Shown: positions 44,862 through 53,399 of the stretch, in pieces
Layout of the letters: every line of letters starts with the position of its first letter
How positions within the stretch are numbered: position 1 is the first letter of the stretch
NCBI RefSeq assembly: GCF_003634585.1
Contig: NZ_RBLG01000001.1
Coordinates: 248,001-312,000, forward strand
Origin: Gillisia mitskevichiae
GTDB lineage: Bacteria > Bacteroidota > Bacteroidia > Flavobacteriales > Flavobacteriaceae
Length of the DNA stretch: 64,000 bases
Direction of reading: 5' to 3'
Position numbers and translations under genes: made by a program
Notes under the pieces: model-generated
Databases searched by the model: none
What the model was told of the DNA's origin: nothing
The model's input: only the letters and a program-made list of their open reading frames with translations

Positions 44862-47621
44862 ATGACATCTTTCATCACCCAAATCCTTAAACAGCTACTT
44901 TCTCAGGAAAAAGACATCTCTAAATTGGTCTTTATTCTCCCTAGTAAACGTGCTGGTGCCTATCTTAGAAAAGAACTTGCTAACTTGGTAGATAGACCTA
45001 TTTTTTCTCCAGAGGTTATTAGTATCGAAGAGTTTTCAGAAAAAGTTTCAGGATTAACTACTATAGATTCTGTACATACCTTGTTCGAGCTATATGAGGT
45101 ATATAAAGAACTTACTCCAAAAGATCAACTAGAAGATTTCGAGAGTTTTGGAAATTGGGCACAAACACTAATACATGATTTCAATGAAATTGATAGATAT
45201 TTAATAGATCCAACACAGATCTTTAATTATCTCTTCGAAATTCAAGATAAAAATCACTGGTCTTTAGGAGAAAACCAAACAGACATTGTAAAGAACTATT
45301 TAGTCTTTTGGAAAAAACTTCCAGAATATTACAGCTTGCTAAAAAGTAATTTATTAAATAAATCTGGAGGATATCAAGGTTTAATATATAGGCATGCAGC
45401 AGAGAATATAGATGAGTTCGCTAAGCACAATGCCGAAAACCATATTTTCTTAGGATTCAATGCCTTGAATAATGCAGAGCAGCATATTATTCAATCTATG
45501 TTGGCTAATAAGGCAAGGATATTTTGGGACATAGATGAAATCTTTCTAAAAGACGATAATCACGATGCTTCTTTGTTCATAAGACAATATCTTGAAAACT
45601 GGCCATATTATAAAACCAACGAATTCCAATTTGCTTCTAACACCTATAATTCTGAAAAGGAAATTGAAATTATAGGAGTTCCAAAAAATATTGGACAGGT
45701 GAAATTTGTGGCAGAAACCCTCTCAGAATTAACCCCTGCTCAACTTAATTCTACGGCATTAGTACTAGGAGATGAATCGCTATTGCTACCAATGCTTAAT
45801 TCTATTCCTTCAAATATTGAAGCCCTAAACATTACAATGGGATATCCGTTGAAATACAGCATATTCTCGAGCTTTTTTGAAAAATTATTCGAAATCTATC
45901 AAATAGAGAACAACCAGATCTATTATAAAGATGTGATTGCCGTTTTAAGTTCTCCACTAATTATTAAGGCAACCAATTTTAGATCTGAAGAAGTTGTAAA
46001 TAAAATTAAAACAGAAAATTTACTATATCTAAGCAAGCAGCAAATAGATGGCTTTTTTTCAGCAAAGCAACAGATATTAATTTCGGCCTGTTTCACAGAT
46101 ATCAAACTTAAACCAATACAGGTTTTACAACGCTTTGATGTTATTATAAAGCATTTTAAAGAGCTATTAAATAAAGATGAAGACAGTTTGTCTCTAGAAT
46201 TTTTATATCACTACCATTTGGTGACAGAGAGACTTCGTGAATTAATAACCGAGTTCCCACATTTTACATCATTGGTATCTCTGCTGCAATATTTCAGGGA
46301 ACTTAGTAGTCAACAATCACTAGATTTTCAAGGGAAACCTTTTCAAGGTTTACAACTAATGGGAATGTTAGAAACACGGGGGTTAGATTTTGAAACTGTG
46401 ATATTAACTTCTGTAAACGAAGGAATTTTACCTGCTGGAAAAAGCAATAATTCTTTTATCCCTTACGATCTTAAAAAAACCTTTAATCTTCCTACCTACA
46501 AGGAGAAAGATGCTATTTATACCTATCACTTTTATCATTTGCTTCATCGAGCAAAGAAAATTTATTTACTTCATGATACGGATACCGAAAGCCAGATGGG
46601 AAGTGAAAAAAGTAGATTTCTATTACAATTGTTACACGAAAAACAATCTGCTCATAAAATAACTACTTCTATAATTTCACCAGAGGTGCCGGCAGTTAAA
46701 AATGAACTTCAGCAAATTCAAAAAACTCCTGAAATACTAGAAAAATTAAAGTTTCTGGCAGGCCGCGGGTTTTCACCTTCAGCCCTCACCACTTATATTA
46801 GAAATCCATTAGACTTTTATAAACAATACATTCTAGGAATTAAGGACAATGAAGAGGTAGAAGAAACAGTTGCCTACAATACTTTAGGGACTGTAGTTCA
46901 TGATACTTTAGAGGTGTTCTATAAACCATTTATAGGAAAACCTCTTACTATTGAAAACTTAACGAAACTTAAAAAATTAACCGCACAAGAAGTAAAGCTC
47001 CAGTTTGAAAAAACCTATAGCAAGGCACCTTTAAATCTGGGGAAAAATCTTCTGATCTTTGAAGTGGCAAAGCGTTATGTTATCAATTTCCTGAATATGG
47101 AGATCAAGGAATTAGAGGCAGGAAAGAATATTATTATAAAAGAAGTAGAAACCAATCTCACCTCAGCACTTTCCATCCCAGAACTAAATTTTCCTGTGCA
47201 TATACGAGGAAAAGTAGATCGAGTAGACCTTTTAGATGGGGTTTTAAGGATCGTAGATTACAAGACAGGTAAAGTGATGCAAAATCAGTTAGAAATAACA
47301 GAGTGGGATTTACTAACTTCAGATTATGATAAGTATTCCAAACCTTTTCAGGTATTAACCTATGCTACTATGCTTTTGGACAATACAGAAAACAAGGGTG
47401 AAGTAGAAGCTGGAGTGATCTCCTTCAAAAACTTAAAAGAAGGATTTTTAAAGTTTAGTTTAAAAGAAAGACAAGGAAGCAAATCAATAAAAAATTCGAA
47501 TATTACAGAAGAAATTCTGAATGATTTTCAGGAACAATTGTCTAAATTGATTTTGGAAATTTGCGATCCAAAAATTCCATTTATAGAAAAAGAATTAAAA
47601 CCCGCTTATGGAGCTTATTAA
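44862..47621 (+). CDS. PD-(D/E)XK nuclease family protein (AddB-like)
   Basis: The 919-residue protein has the AddB-type N-terminal FILPSKRAGAYLRKELAN, without any GxxGxGKT Walker A, so the helicase domain is likely inactive. The C-terminal nuclease core is present (IRGKVDRVDLLDGVLRIVDYKTGKV). The Cys cluster that holds an iron-sulfur site in Firmicutes AddB is not visible at the C-terminus, which ends KELKPAYGAY. It probably partners the AddA-like protein in recombinational repair. It overlaps the next gene by 14 bases. Confidence 0.88.
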   Translation: MTSFITQILKQLLSQEKDISKLVFILPSKRAGAYLRKELANLVDRPIFSPEVISIEEFSEKVSGLTTIDSVHTLFELYEVYKELTPKDQLEDFESFGNWAQTLIHDFNEIDRYLIDPTQIFNYLFEIQDKNHWSLGENQTDIVKNYLVFWKKLPEYYSLLKSNLLNKSGGYQGLIYRHAAENIDEFAKHNAENHIFLGFNALNNAEQHIIQSMLANKARIFWDIDEIFLKDDNHDASLFIRQYLENWPYYKTNEFQFASNTYNSEKEIEIIGVPKNIGQVKFVAETLSELTPAQLNSTALVLGDESLLLPMLNSIPSNIEALNITMGYPLKYSIFSSFFEKLFEIYQIENNQIYYKDVIAVLSSPLIIKATNFRSEEVVNKIKTENLLYLSKQQIDGFFSAKQQILISACFTDIKLKPIQVLQRFDVIIKHFKELLNKDEDSLSLEFLYHYHLVTERLRELITEFPHFTSLVSLLQYFRELSSQQSLDFQGKPFQGLQLMGMLETRGLDFETVILTSVNEGILPAGKSNNSFIPYDLKKTFNLPTYKEKDAIYTYHFYHLLHRAKKIYLLHDTDTESQMGSEKSRFLLQLLHEKQSAHKITTSIISPEVPAVKNELQQIQKTPEILEKLKFLAGRGFSPSALTTYIRNPLDFYKQYILGIKDNEEVEETVAYNTLGTVVHDTLEVFYKPFIGKPLTIENLTKLKKLTAQEVKLQFEKTYSKAPLNLGKNLLIFEVAKRYVINFLNMEIKELEAGKNIIIKEVETNLTSALSIPELNFPVHIRGKVDRVDLLDGVLRIVDYKTGKVMQNQLEITEWDLLTSDYDKYSKPFQVLTYATMLLDNTENKGEVEAGVISFKNLKEGFLKFSLKERQGSKSIKNSNITEEILNDFQEQLSKLILEICDPKIPFIEKELKPAYGAY

Positions 47622-48486
47622 AAAGAACAATATTCAAATTACCGGTAAACATAATAAACCTATTTTAACAGATCTGGTGTTTTCCGAAGAAACAAAACCT
47701 AAACCAGTAGTAATATTTTGCCATGGTTATAAAGGATTTAAAGATTGGGGCGCATGGGATTTGATGGCGAAACAATTTGCAGAAAATGGAATTTTTTTCT
47801 TGAAATTCAATTTTTCTCACAATGGAACTACCCCAGATAACCCAACTGAGTTTTTAGATATTGAGGCATTTGGAGATAATAATTATACCAAAGAGCTAGA
47901 TGATCTACAATCTGTAATAGATTGGTTATTCCTACCAAATTCAAAGTATGCAAGCTATTTAGATATTTCTAATATCACCTTGATCGGCCATTCTAGAGGT
48001 GGTGGAATAAGTATTATTAAAGCGGCAGAAGAAAAAAGAATTTCCAAGTTGGTAACATTTTCGGCTGTATCAGATTTTGCTTCAAGATTCCCTTCTGGTG
48101 ACACCTTGGATAAATGGAAACAAAAAGGAGTAAACTACATAGTAAATACCAGAACCAAACAGCAGCTTCCGCATCATTTTCAATTCTACAAGAACTTTAA
48201 AGAGAATGAGGAACGATTAACAATATCTAGAGCAGCAAAAGCTTTAAAAATTCCGCATTTAATAGTACATGGAAGTAAAGACACTTCAGTTCCATTAAGT
48301 GAATCTGGAAAATTATTCAAATGGAGCCCATATCCAGAATTATTACTAGTAGAAGGTGCAGATCATGTGTATGATCTATCACATCCATGGGATAGCAGTA
48401 AATCTTTACCCGCTAATTTTAAATATGTGTTAGAAGGAACTTCAAATTTTATTGCTGAAGAAGAGCTTGGCTTTTTAAAGAATTAA
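47608..48486 (+). CDS. alpha/beta hydrolase
   Basis: The 292-residue protein is a cytosolic alpha/beta hydrolase. The oxyanion-hole segment is VVIFCHGYKGFKDWGAW, the nucleophile elbow is GHSRGG (Ser), an Asp candidate lies in VHGSKDTSVPLSES and the His in EGADHVYDLSHPW. No signal peptide is seen. The family resembles small acyl-peptidase or esterase proteins; the substrate is unknown. It overlaps the nuclease gene by 14 bases and precedes a tRNA gene. Confidence 0.9.
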   Translation: MELIKKNNIQITGKHNKPILTDLVFSEETKPKPVVIFCHGYKGFKDWGAWDLMAKQFAENGIFFLKFNFSHNGTTPDNPTEFLDIEAFGDNNYTKELDDLQSVIDWLFLPNSKYASYLDISNITLIGHSRGGGISIIKAAEEKRISKLVTFSAVSDFASRFPSGDTLDKWKQKGVNYIVNTRTKQQLPHHFQFYKNFKENEERLTISRAAKALKIPHLIVHGSKDTSVPLSESGKLFKWSPYPELLLVEGADHVYDLSHPWDSSKSLPANFKYVLEGTSNFIAEEELGFLKN

Positions 48487-48533
48487 GTTCTTTTTGCGGT
48501 CTAAAATATATTTCGATCATATAAATAATTGTT

Positions 48534-48541
48534 TAACTTTG
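48534..48541 (+). promoter_or_regulatory. tRNA-Ala promoter -7 element
   Basis: TAACTTTG fits TAnnTTTG and ends 12 bases before the tRNA 5' end. No -33 TTG at good spacing was found. Confidence 0.45.
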
Positions 48542-48553
48542 AGATCGAATTTT

Positions 48554-48627
48554 GGGGGATTAGCTCAGTTGGCTAGAGCGTTTGGCTGGCAGCCAAAAGG
48601 TCATCGGTTCGACTCCGATATTCTCCA
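48554..48627 (+). tRNA. tRNA-Ala (anticodon GGC)
   Basis: The 74-base cloverleaf folds fully: acceptor GGGGGAT with ATTCTCC, D arm GCTC/GAGC, anticodon stem TTTGG/CCAAA around the loop CTGGCAG giving anticodon GGC, and T arm ATCGG/CCGAT around TTCGACT. The third acceptor pair is G3:U70, the identity element for alanine. A73 is the discriminator and CCA is not encoded. It reads GCC and GCU alanine codons. Confidence 0.96.
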
Positions 48628-48714
48628 CAAAATTTATATTTAGAGATTATTTTTAAATGTAATTAAATTCCCGACAACTATTGGGACTGTAATTTAAAAC
48701 CCTCAATGAGGGAT

Positions 48715-48745
48715 AAAACCATTCTATTCGGGATGGTTTTTTTTT
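48715..48745 (+). terminator. rho-independent terminator after the tRNA
   Basis: AAAACCAT (48715-48722) pairs with ATGGTTTT (48733-48740), with added G:U pairs inside, and is followed by a T run. A small CCCTCA/TGAGGG hairpin lies just upstream. It ends the tRNA transcript. Confidence 0.7.
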
Positions 48746-48771
48746 ATTTTAGCATATAACTTTCCTTGAAT

Positions 48772-49290
48772 ATGAAAATTAGACAGGCATCTCAAGCAGA
48801 TCTTTTAAATGCAAAAAAACTAACCGAAGCATGTGCTGTTGGAATGAAGCAATTGGGAATCTTCCAATGGAATGAGCATTATCCTTCTATAGAAAAGCTT
48901 CAACAGGATATAGACCTTAAGGAATTATATATTCTAGAAGTAAGTAATCAATTTTTAGGCATTATTGTACTATCAGAAAAAATGGATGAAGAGTATATCC
49001 CTGTTTCGTGGATAAGTCCTTCAGAAAAAAATCTTTATATCCACAGATTGGCAACACATCCCTCTAGTTGGGGAAAAGGCTATGGACAAAAGCTCATGGA
49101 TTTTGCTGAAGAATTTGCTAGGAATCTAAACTACACTTCTATTAGATTAGACACTTTTAGCCTTAATAAAAGGAATCAGAAATTTTATGAAACCAGAGGT
49201 TATCAAAAATTAGAAGATATTTACTTTCCAAAGCAAAGCGCTGCCCCATTTCATTGTTATGAGTTAGTATTAAAAAAGAACTCGTTATAA
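48772..49290 (+). CDS. GNAT-family N-acetyltransferase
   Basis: The 172-residue protein starts MKIRQASQADLLNAKKL and has the acetyl-CoA-binding motif LYIHRLATHPSSWGKGYGQKLMD (R/Q-x-x-G-x-G/A type) and a later LDTFSLNKRNQKFYETRGYQ. The ATG at 48772 is used over the TTG two codons upstream, as MKIRQ is the usual family start. The substrate is unknown. It precedes a MATE transporter gene by 16 bases and may share its mRNA. Confidence 0.9.
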   Translation: MKIRQASQADLLNAKKLTEACAVGMKQLGIFQWNEHYPSIEKLQQDIDLKELYILEVSNQFLGIIVLSEKMDEEYIPVSWISPSEKNLYIHRLATHPSSWGKGYGQKLMDFAEEFARNLNYTSIRLDTFSLNKRNQKFYETRGYQKLEDIYFPKQSAAPFHCYELVLKKNSL

Positions 49291-49306
49291 ATCTAATACA
49301 AACCAC

Positions 49307-50638
49307 TTGTCTTCTTCAGCAATAAGTTTTAAGAATATTAATAAACTGGCTATTCCAGCAATTATAGCAGGGATCGCAGAGCCGCTTATTTCTTTAACGG
49401 ATATTGCAATAATAGGAAATGTAGACACAAATCCCATTGAAGCTTTGGCGGCAGCTGGAATTGTTGGGTCTTTTCTCTCTGCTATTATTTGGATCGTGGC
49501 ACAAACAAAAACCGCGATCTCCTCTATTGTTTCCAGGCATTTAGGTTCCAATAGGTTGCACGCGGTTAAGACTTTGATTCCCCAAGCAATTGCCTTTAAT
49601 TTCTTATTTAGTTTAGTAATATATGCAGTTACCGCCTTTTTTGCCAACAGCATTTTTAGTGCCTATAATGCCGAAGGTTTGATCTTAAATTATGCAGAAG
49701 ATTATTATCAAATTCGTGCCATAGGCTATCCACTAACATTGGTGACTTTTGCAATATTTGGGGTTTTTCGTGGATTACAAAATACGCTCTGGGCAATGAA
49801 ATGTAGTCTTACAGGAGCCTTGGTAAATGTTGGTTTGGATTATTTACTGGTTTATGGCGTGGAAGATTATATTCCTGCCATGCATCTAAAAGGAGCTGCC
49901 ATTGCCAGTTTAATAGCACAGGCTGTGATGTTAATTATGGCTTTATGGTTCTTCTTTAAGAAGACTCCATTTAATTTAAAATTGAGCTTTAATATCAACC
50001 CTCAGCTAAATGGATTGCTCTTAATGGCTGGGAATCTTTTTATAAGAACAGCTGCGCTTAATTTTGCCATTTATTTGGCAAATGCCTATGCAACAGATTA
50101 TGGGAAGAATTATATCGCGGCACAAAGTATTCTAATGAACATCTGGTTGTTCTTTGCCTTTTTTATAGATGGCTATGCAAATGCCGGCAATGCAATTGGA
50201 GGGAAATTATTAGGAGCTAAAGATTATGTAAGTCTTTGGGAATTAAGTAAAAAAATAAGCAAATACTCCGTACTGATCGCTCTTATCTTAATGGGGATAT
50301 GTGCGTTATTTTACAATGAAATCGGACTCATTTTTAACAAAGAAGCCAGTGTATTAGTATTATTTTCTTCAGTATTTTGGCTGGTATTACTTATGCAGCC
50401 TATTAATGCTATTGCTTTTATGTTCGATGGGATCTTTAAAGGTCTTGGGGAAGCAAAATATTTGAGAAACCTATTGTTGGTAGCTACTTTTTTGGTTTTT
50501 ACACCTGTTCTATTGATTTGTGATTATTTTGGATTGAAACTGTATGCTATATGGATCGCTTTCTTTGCCTGGATGCTTATTAGAAGTAGTGCCCTAGTAT
50601 TTCAATTCCGAAGGAAATATTTAAAGAAAGAGATTTAA
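49307..50638 (+). CDS. MATE-family efflux transporter
   Basis: The 443-residue inner-membrane protein has about 12 hydrophobic segments in two similar halves, as in MATE/DinF transporters. The first helix region is LAIPAIIAGIAEPLISLTDIAIIG, split by the Pro-rich start typical of the family, and the second half begins NLFIRTAALNFAIYLANAYA. A TTG at 49307 is the likely start; no ATG is near. It exports organic cations or drugs with sodium or proton. It follows the acetyltransferase gene closely. Confidence 0.93.
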   Translation: MSSSAISFKNINKLAIPAIIAGIAEPLISLTDIAIIGNVDTNPIEALAAAGIVGSFLSAIIWIVAQTKTAISSIVSRHLGSNRLHAVKTLIPQAIAFNFLFSLVIYAVTAFFANSIFSAYNAEGLILNYAEDYYQIRAIGYPLTLVTFAIFGVFRGLQNTLWAMKCSLTGALVNVGLDYLLVYGVEDYIPAMHLKGAAIASLIAQAVMLIMALWFFFKKTPFNLKLSFNINPQLNGLLLMAGNLFIRTAALNFAIYLANAYATDYGKNYIAAQSILMNIWLFFAFFIDGYANAGNAIGGKLLGAKDYVSLWELSKKISKYSVLIALILMGICALFYNEIGLIFNKEASVLVLFSSVFWLVLLMQPINAIAFMFDGIFKGLGEAKYLRNLLLVATFLVFTPVLLICDYFGLKLYAIWIAFFAWMLIRSSALVFQFRRKYLKKEI

Positions 50639-50681
50639 AATTTAAATTATCCTTTTAGACTTTCAGCAGCTCCCTTATATA

Positions 50682-50715
50682 TTAAGTCACAGGAAAAGAT
50701 TTCCCTGTGACTTAA
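50682..50715. terminator. imperfect hairpin after the MATE gene
   Basis: Arms TTAAGTCACAGG (50682-50693) and CCTGTGACTTAA (50704-50715) are fully complementary, and the stem goes on inside with a bulge. T-rich sequence follows only weakly. It lies between the MATE gene and the minus-strand lipoprotein gene. Confidence 0.5.
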
Positions 50716-50786
50716 ATTTCTAATATCTTCTACTAGCATACGTTTTCGTATCACTAGGAAAGAAATACTATAACATCATTTTCACA

Positions 50787-51269
50787 TTATTCGGCAGCAA
50801 CAGGATCTGTGCTATCTGGATCTCCTACAGACACAACCACCTCAGTAAAAATGTTTTCATCATTTTCATCTAAACCTGCCCAAAGAAAGAACGTATAAGG
50901 TTCATCTTCATCTGTTGGAATGCTTAAATTAAAAGTAGCTTCCTTAATAAGATCCTCTTCCTCTGCCTCTTCATTACATTCGGTTAAATTAGAATCGAAA
51001 GACGAAACTCCAGTAACGTAGATCTGACGAAATTCCTCTTCGCCATTGCTATTACTCCCGCGTTGAGCTTTTATTCCTGCAGCAGTGTGGCAAGCGTCCG
51101 GTAACAAATAAGTAACATCTATATCATAAGTTTTTCCTGCTTCAAAAAATTCAGGCACATCAATATTAGTTACTTCAGCAGCCACTAATAATGTTCTTGG
51201 GCCATCATCATCGGTATTACAACTAACAAGTACTAATGCACTCACAAATAATAAAATCAACTTCTTCAT
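50787..51269 (-). CDS. lipoprotein of unknown function
   Basis: The 160-residue protein begins KKLILLFVSALVLVSCNTDD, a lipoprotein signal. The mature part is very acidic with an immunoglobulin-like beta pattern (TYDIDVTYLLPDACHTAAG, then FNLSIPTDEDEPYTFFLWAG). Two Cys may form a disulfide. It is of the sort often annotated only as Bacteroidota lipoprotein. It stands alone, facing away from the enoyl-CoA hydratase-like gene. Confidence 0.75.
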   Translation of the reverse strand: MKKLILLFVSALVLVSCNTDDDGPRTLLVAAEVTNIDVPEFFEAGKTYDIDVTYLLPDACHTAAGIKAQRGSNSNGEEEFRQIYVTGVSSFDSNLTECNEEAEEEDLIKEATFNLSIPTDEDEPYTFFLWAGLDENDENIFTEVVVSVGDPDSTDPVAAE

Positions 51270-51449
51270 TTTTTTAATTTTTTAAGATTAAACATTTATT
51301 GTTTCTATACTTATATGACCTTGCATTTGCAAAAGGTTGCGCAGAAATAAATATATTTTCTACTTTATTTCCCTGGCCCCATTTGTTCTCTCATTTTCAA
51401 TTTGTTATGAAATTGATTAGAAAACTAACTACCCTGTTTCCTACTGAAA

Positions 51450-51481
51450 TTGTGACGTTTTAAGCATTATCTTTATATTTG
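51450..51481 (+). promoter_or_regulatory. promoter of the enoyl-CoA hydratase-like gene
   Basis: TTG at 51450-51452 and TATATTTG at 51474-51481 are 21 bases apart, a good match to the Bacteroidota promoter layout. The -7 box ends 16 bases before the ATG at 51498. Confidence 0.65.
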
Positions 51482-51497
51482 ATAAAATCTATTTTTT

Positions 51498-52265
51498 ATG
51501 ACCACTACCCGCGAGAACGGAAGTTTATATACCAGCATTCAAAATAAAATCGCCACGATTGAATTTGGACATCCAGCAAGCAATTCTTTTCCTTCAGAAT
51601 TATTAGAAAGACTTCAAAAGGAGTTTCACAAATTATCTGAAAATGATGATGTAAATGTGATCGTTCTTAAGTCTGAAGGTGAAAAAGCATTTTGTGCCGG
51701 CGCCTCATTTGATGAATTGGTAGCGATTGAAAACCTAGACCAGGGAAAACAGTTCTTTTCAGGCTTTGCCAATGTAATAAACGCCATGAGAAAGTGTAAA
51801 AAATTGATCATCGGGCGTGTTCAGGGAAAAACCGTTGGAGGTGGTGTTGGATTAGCTGCTGCATGCGATTATACCATGGCCACAGAAGCTGCTTCAATAA
51901 AACTATCTGAACTTACTATTGGAATAGGACCTTTTGTTATTGCTCCAGCTGTAGAACGAAAAATGGGATTGTCTGCTTTATCTGAGTTAAGTCTTGCAGC
52001 TCATGAATGGAAGAACGCCTATTGGGCTCAAGAAAAAGGACTTTACGCAAAGGTGTTCGATTCAATTTCAGATCTGGATAAAGAGGTAGAAGTGTTATCA
52101 GAAAAATTAGCTTCTTACAATTCGCAAGCTACCCAAGAAATGAAAAGAGTCCTTTGGGAAAATACTGCGCATTGGGATAAATTATTAATAGATCGCGCTG
52201 CCGTTTCTGGAGAATTAGTATTGTCTGAATTCACAAAGAATGCCTTATCAAAATTTAAAAAATAG
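51498..52265 (+). CDS. enoyl-CoA hydratase/isomerase family protein
   Basis: The 255-residue crotonase-fold protein has KAFCAGASFDELVAI, which forms an oxyanion-hole loop, and GRVQGKTVGGGVGLAAACDY, with the second. One catalytic Glu is not clearly in its canonical place, so the reaction (hydration, isomerisation or other) is uncertain. The pathway is open: no fatty-acid or phenylacetate genes are adjacent. Two tiny membrane protein genes follow. Confidence 0.85.
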   Translation: MTTTRENGSLYTSIQNKIATIEFGHPASNSFPSELLERLQKEFHKLSENDDVNVIVLKSEGEKAFCAGASFDELVAIENLDQGKQFFSGFANVINAMRKCKKLIIGRVQGKTVGGGVGLAAACDYTMATEAASIKLSELTIGIGPFVIAPAVERKMGLSALSELSLAAHEWKNAYWAQEKGLYAKVFDSISDLDKEVEVLSEKLASYNSQATQEMKRVLWENTAHWDKLLIDRAAVSGELVLSEFTKNALSKFKK

Positions 52266-52312
52266 GTGCTACCCATAGATATAATGAGTATATTTCTATA
52301 AAATATAAAACT

Positions 52313-52477
52313 ATGCCATTGCAAATTGGAATTCCAAAAGACAAACAACCAACGCCAGAACAGGAGTGGGGCTTTACCCTTTGGGAATTCCTCCTAGAAA
52401 ATAAATGGTATATCTTCGCAATCTTTTTAATTGTAGCCATATTTCTGTATTCTAGAAATTACATGAAAAAACACTAG
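52313..52477 (+). CDS. 54-residue single-pass membrane protein
   Basis: An ATG frame at 52313 encodes MPLQIGIPKDKQPTPEQEWG, a stretch ending FTLWEFLLENKW, then one membrane helix (YIFAIFLIVAIFLY) and the basic end SRNYMKKH. This gives N-out, C-in orientation with little cytoplasmic part. It is 47 bases after the hydratase gene and four bases before another tiny gene. The composition is clearly that of a real membrane protein. The function is unknown. Confidence 0.6.
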   Translation: MPLQIGIPKDKQPTPEQEWGFTLWEFLLENKWYIFAIFLIVAIFLYSRNYMKKH

Positions 52478-52481
52478 AAAA

Positions 52482-52613
52482 ATGACACAAAATGAAGTGC
52501 CTGTAAGTGAAACTACTTACGATATTTTCTCATTTCTAAGCGGAATGGGTTTTTGGATACTAGTTGCAATAGCCCTTATTGGAGTGGTACTTTATAAAAA
52601 ATTTAAGAAATAA
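52482..52613 (+). CDS. 43-residue single-pass membrane protein
   Basis: An ATG frame at 52482 encodes MTQNEVPVSETTYDIFSFLS, then a helix (GFWILVAIALIGVVLY) and the basic end KKFKK. It lies four bases after the other tiny gene and its stop meets the end of the minus-strand oxygenase gene exactly. The size and layout resemble small subunits such as CcoQ, but the identity is unknown. The pair is probably co-translated. Confidence 0.55.
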   Translation: MTQNEVPVSETTYDIFSFLSGMGFWILVAIALIGVVLYKKFKK

Positions 52614-53264
52614 CTAGCGTGTTTTTAACCAACCCGTAATACTTAATCGCATAGTATTTACAGGTTTTACCTCGTGCTCTAATATCTGACTTTCAAAAAC
52701 GACTACTCTTCCAGGAAACGGATAAATAGTAATAGGATTTTCTACACCATCTATAGCTTTATAAATCACTAATTCTCCTCCATTTTCTGGCTTCCAGTCT
52801 TCATCATTTAAATAACAAACCAAAGAAAGCTTACGCCTATCGTCATTCTGAAAAGTATCTAAATGTCTTTTATAAAAAGTACCTGTTGGATATAATGCAT
52901 AATGGAATTCCTTAAAAAGGATCCCTAGAAAACAGGTCTTATTTAAATAAGAGATAAATGGATTTATCTTATCAAAAAAGATCTTTTCATTTTCCCCAGC
53001 ATCAGCTTCATTCAACCATAGAATAAAATCCCCACGAACAGATTTTTCTATCACTTCATTTACCCTATTCCCAATTGCAGCCTTTTTAAAGTTATCTTCT
53101 TCGTACTCATGCAACAAGGTAGAGCGAAGTTTTTCTACTTCCTCTAAGCTAAAAAAGTCATCTACAATACTGTATTTTGCTTCAACCAGATCTGTAATAA
53201 TACGTTCGTAAAGAGGATTCTCTCTAAACTCTAGCTGCTCATATAACTCCTCTGTTGCTATCAT
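52614..53264 (-). CDS. 2-oxoglutarate/Fe(II)-dependent oxygenase (prolyl hydroxylase type)
   Basis: The 216-residue enzyme carries the iron-binding triad His134, Asp136 (in YKRHLDTF) and His197 (in ILEHEV), with Arg206 (in TMRLSITGWL) to hold 2-oxoglutarate. The spacing fits the prolyl 4-hydroxylase/PKHD class. The substrate in bacteria of this group is not established. It is convergent with the tiny membrane genes and divergent from queD. Confidence 0.92.
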   Translation of the reverse strand: MIATEELYEQLEFRENPLYERIITDLVEAKYSIVDDFFSLEEVEKLRSTLLHEYEEDNFKKAAIGNRVNEVIEKSVRGDFILWLNEADAGENEKIFFDKINPFISYLNKTCFLGILFKEFHYALYPTGTFYKRHLDTFQNDDRRKLSLVCYLNDEDWKPENGGELVIYKAIDGVENPITIYPFPGRVVVFESQILEHEVKPVNTMRLSITGWLKTR

Positions 53265-53376
53265 TTCTTTTCTAATTTGGCCGCTTCCAAGAAACTTAAA
53301 TTATAATTTTTTCGGTATACAAATGTAGTGCGAGAAAGCTTTGATTGTATCTAAAAGTTTTAGAAGGAAAATCTAG

Positions 53377-53384
53377 TATCTTTG
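53377..53384 (+). promoter_or_regulatory. queD promoter -7 element
   Basis: TATCTTTG fits TAnnTTTG and ends 15 bases before the ATG at 53400. The frame open from 53382 starts inside this box, so the ATG at 53400 is the real start. Confidence 0.6.
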
Positions 53385-53399
53385 CATCAAATTGTAGTT

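Noticed and set aside
38749-47621. Helicase-nuclease pair as a new phage-defence system
   Set aside because: Motifs fit the AddAB recombination machinery and the neighbours are housekeeping genes, so no defence context supports it.
47590-47621. Frameshift at the end of the AddB-like gene causing loss of the Cys tail
   Set aside because: The downstream hydrolase gene begins inside the end and reads normally, and no Cys-rich continuation is visible in other frames.
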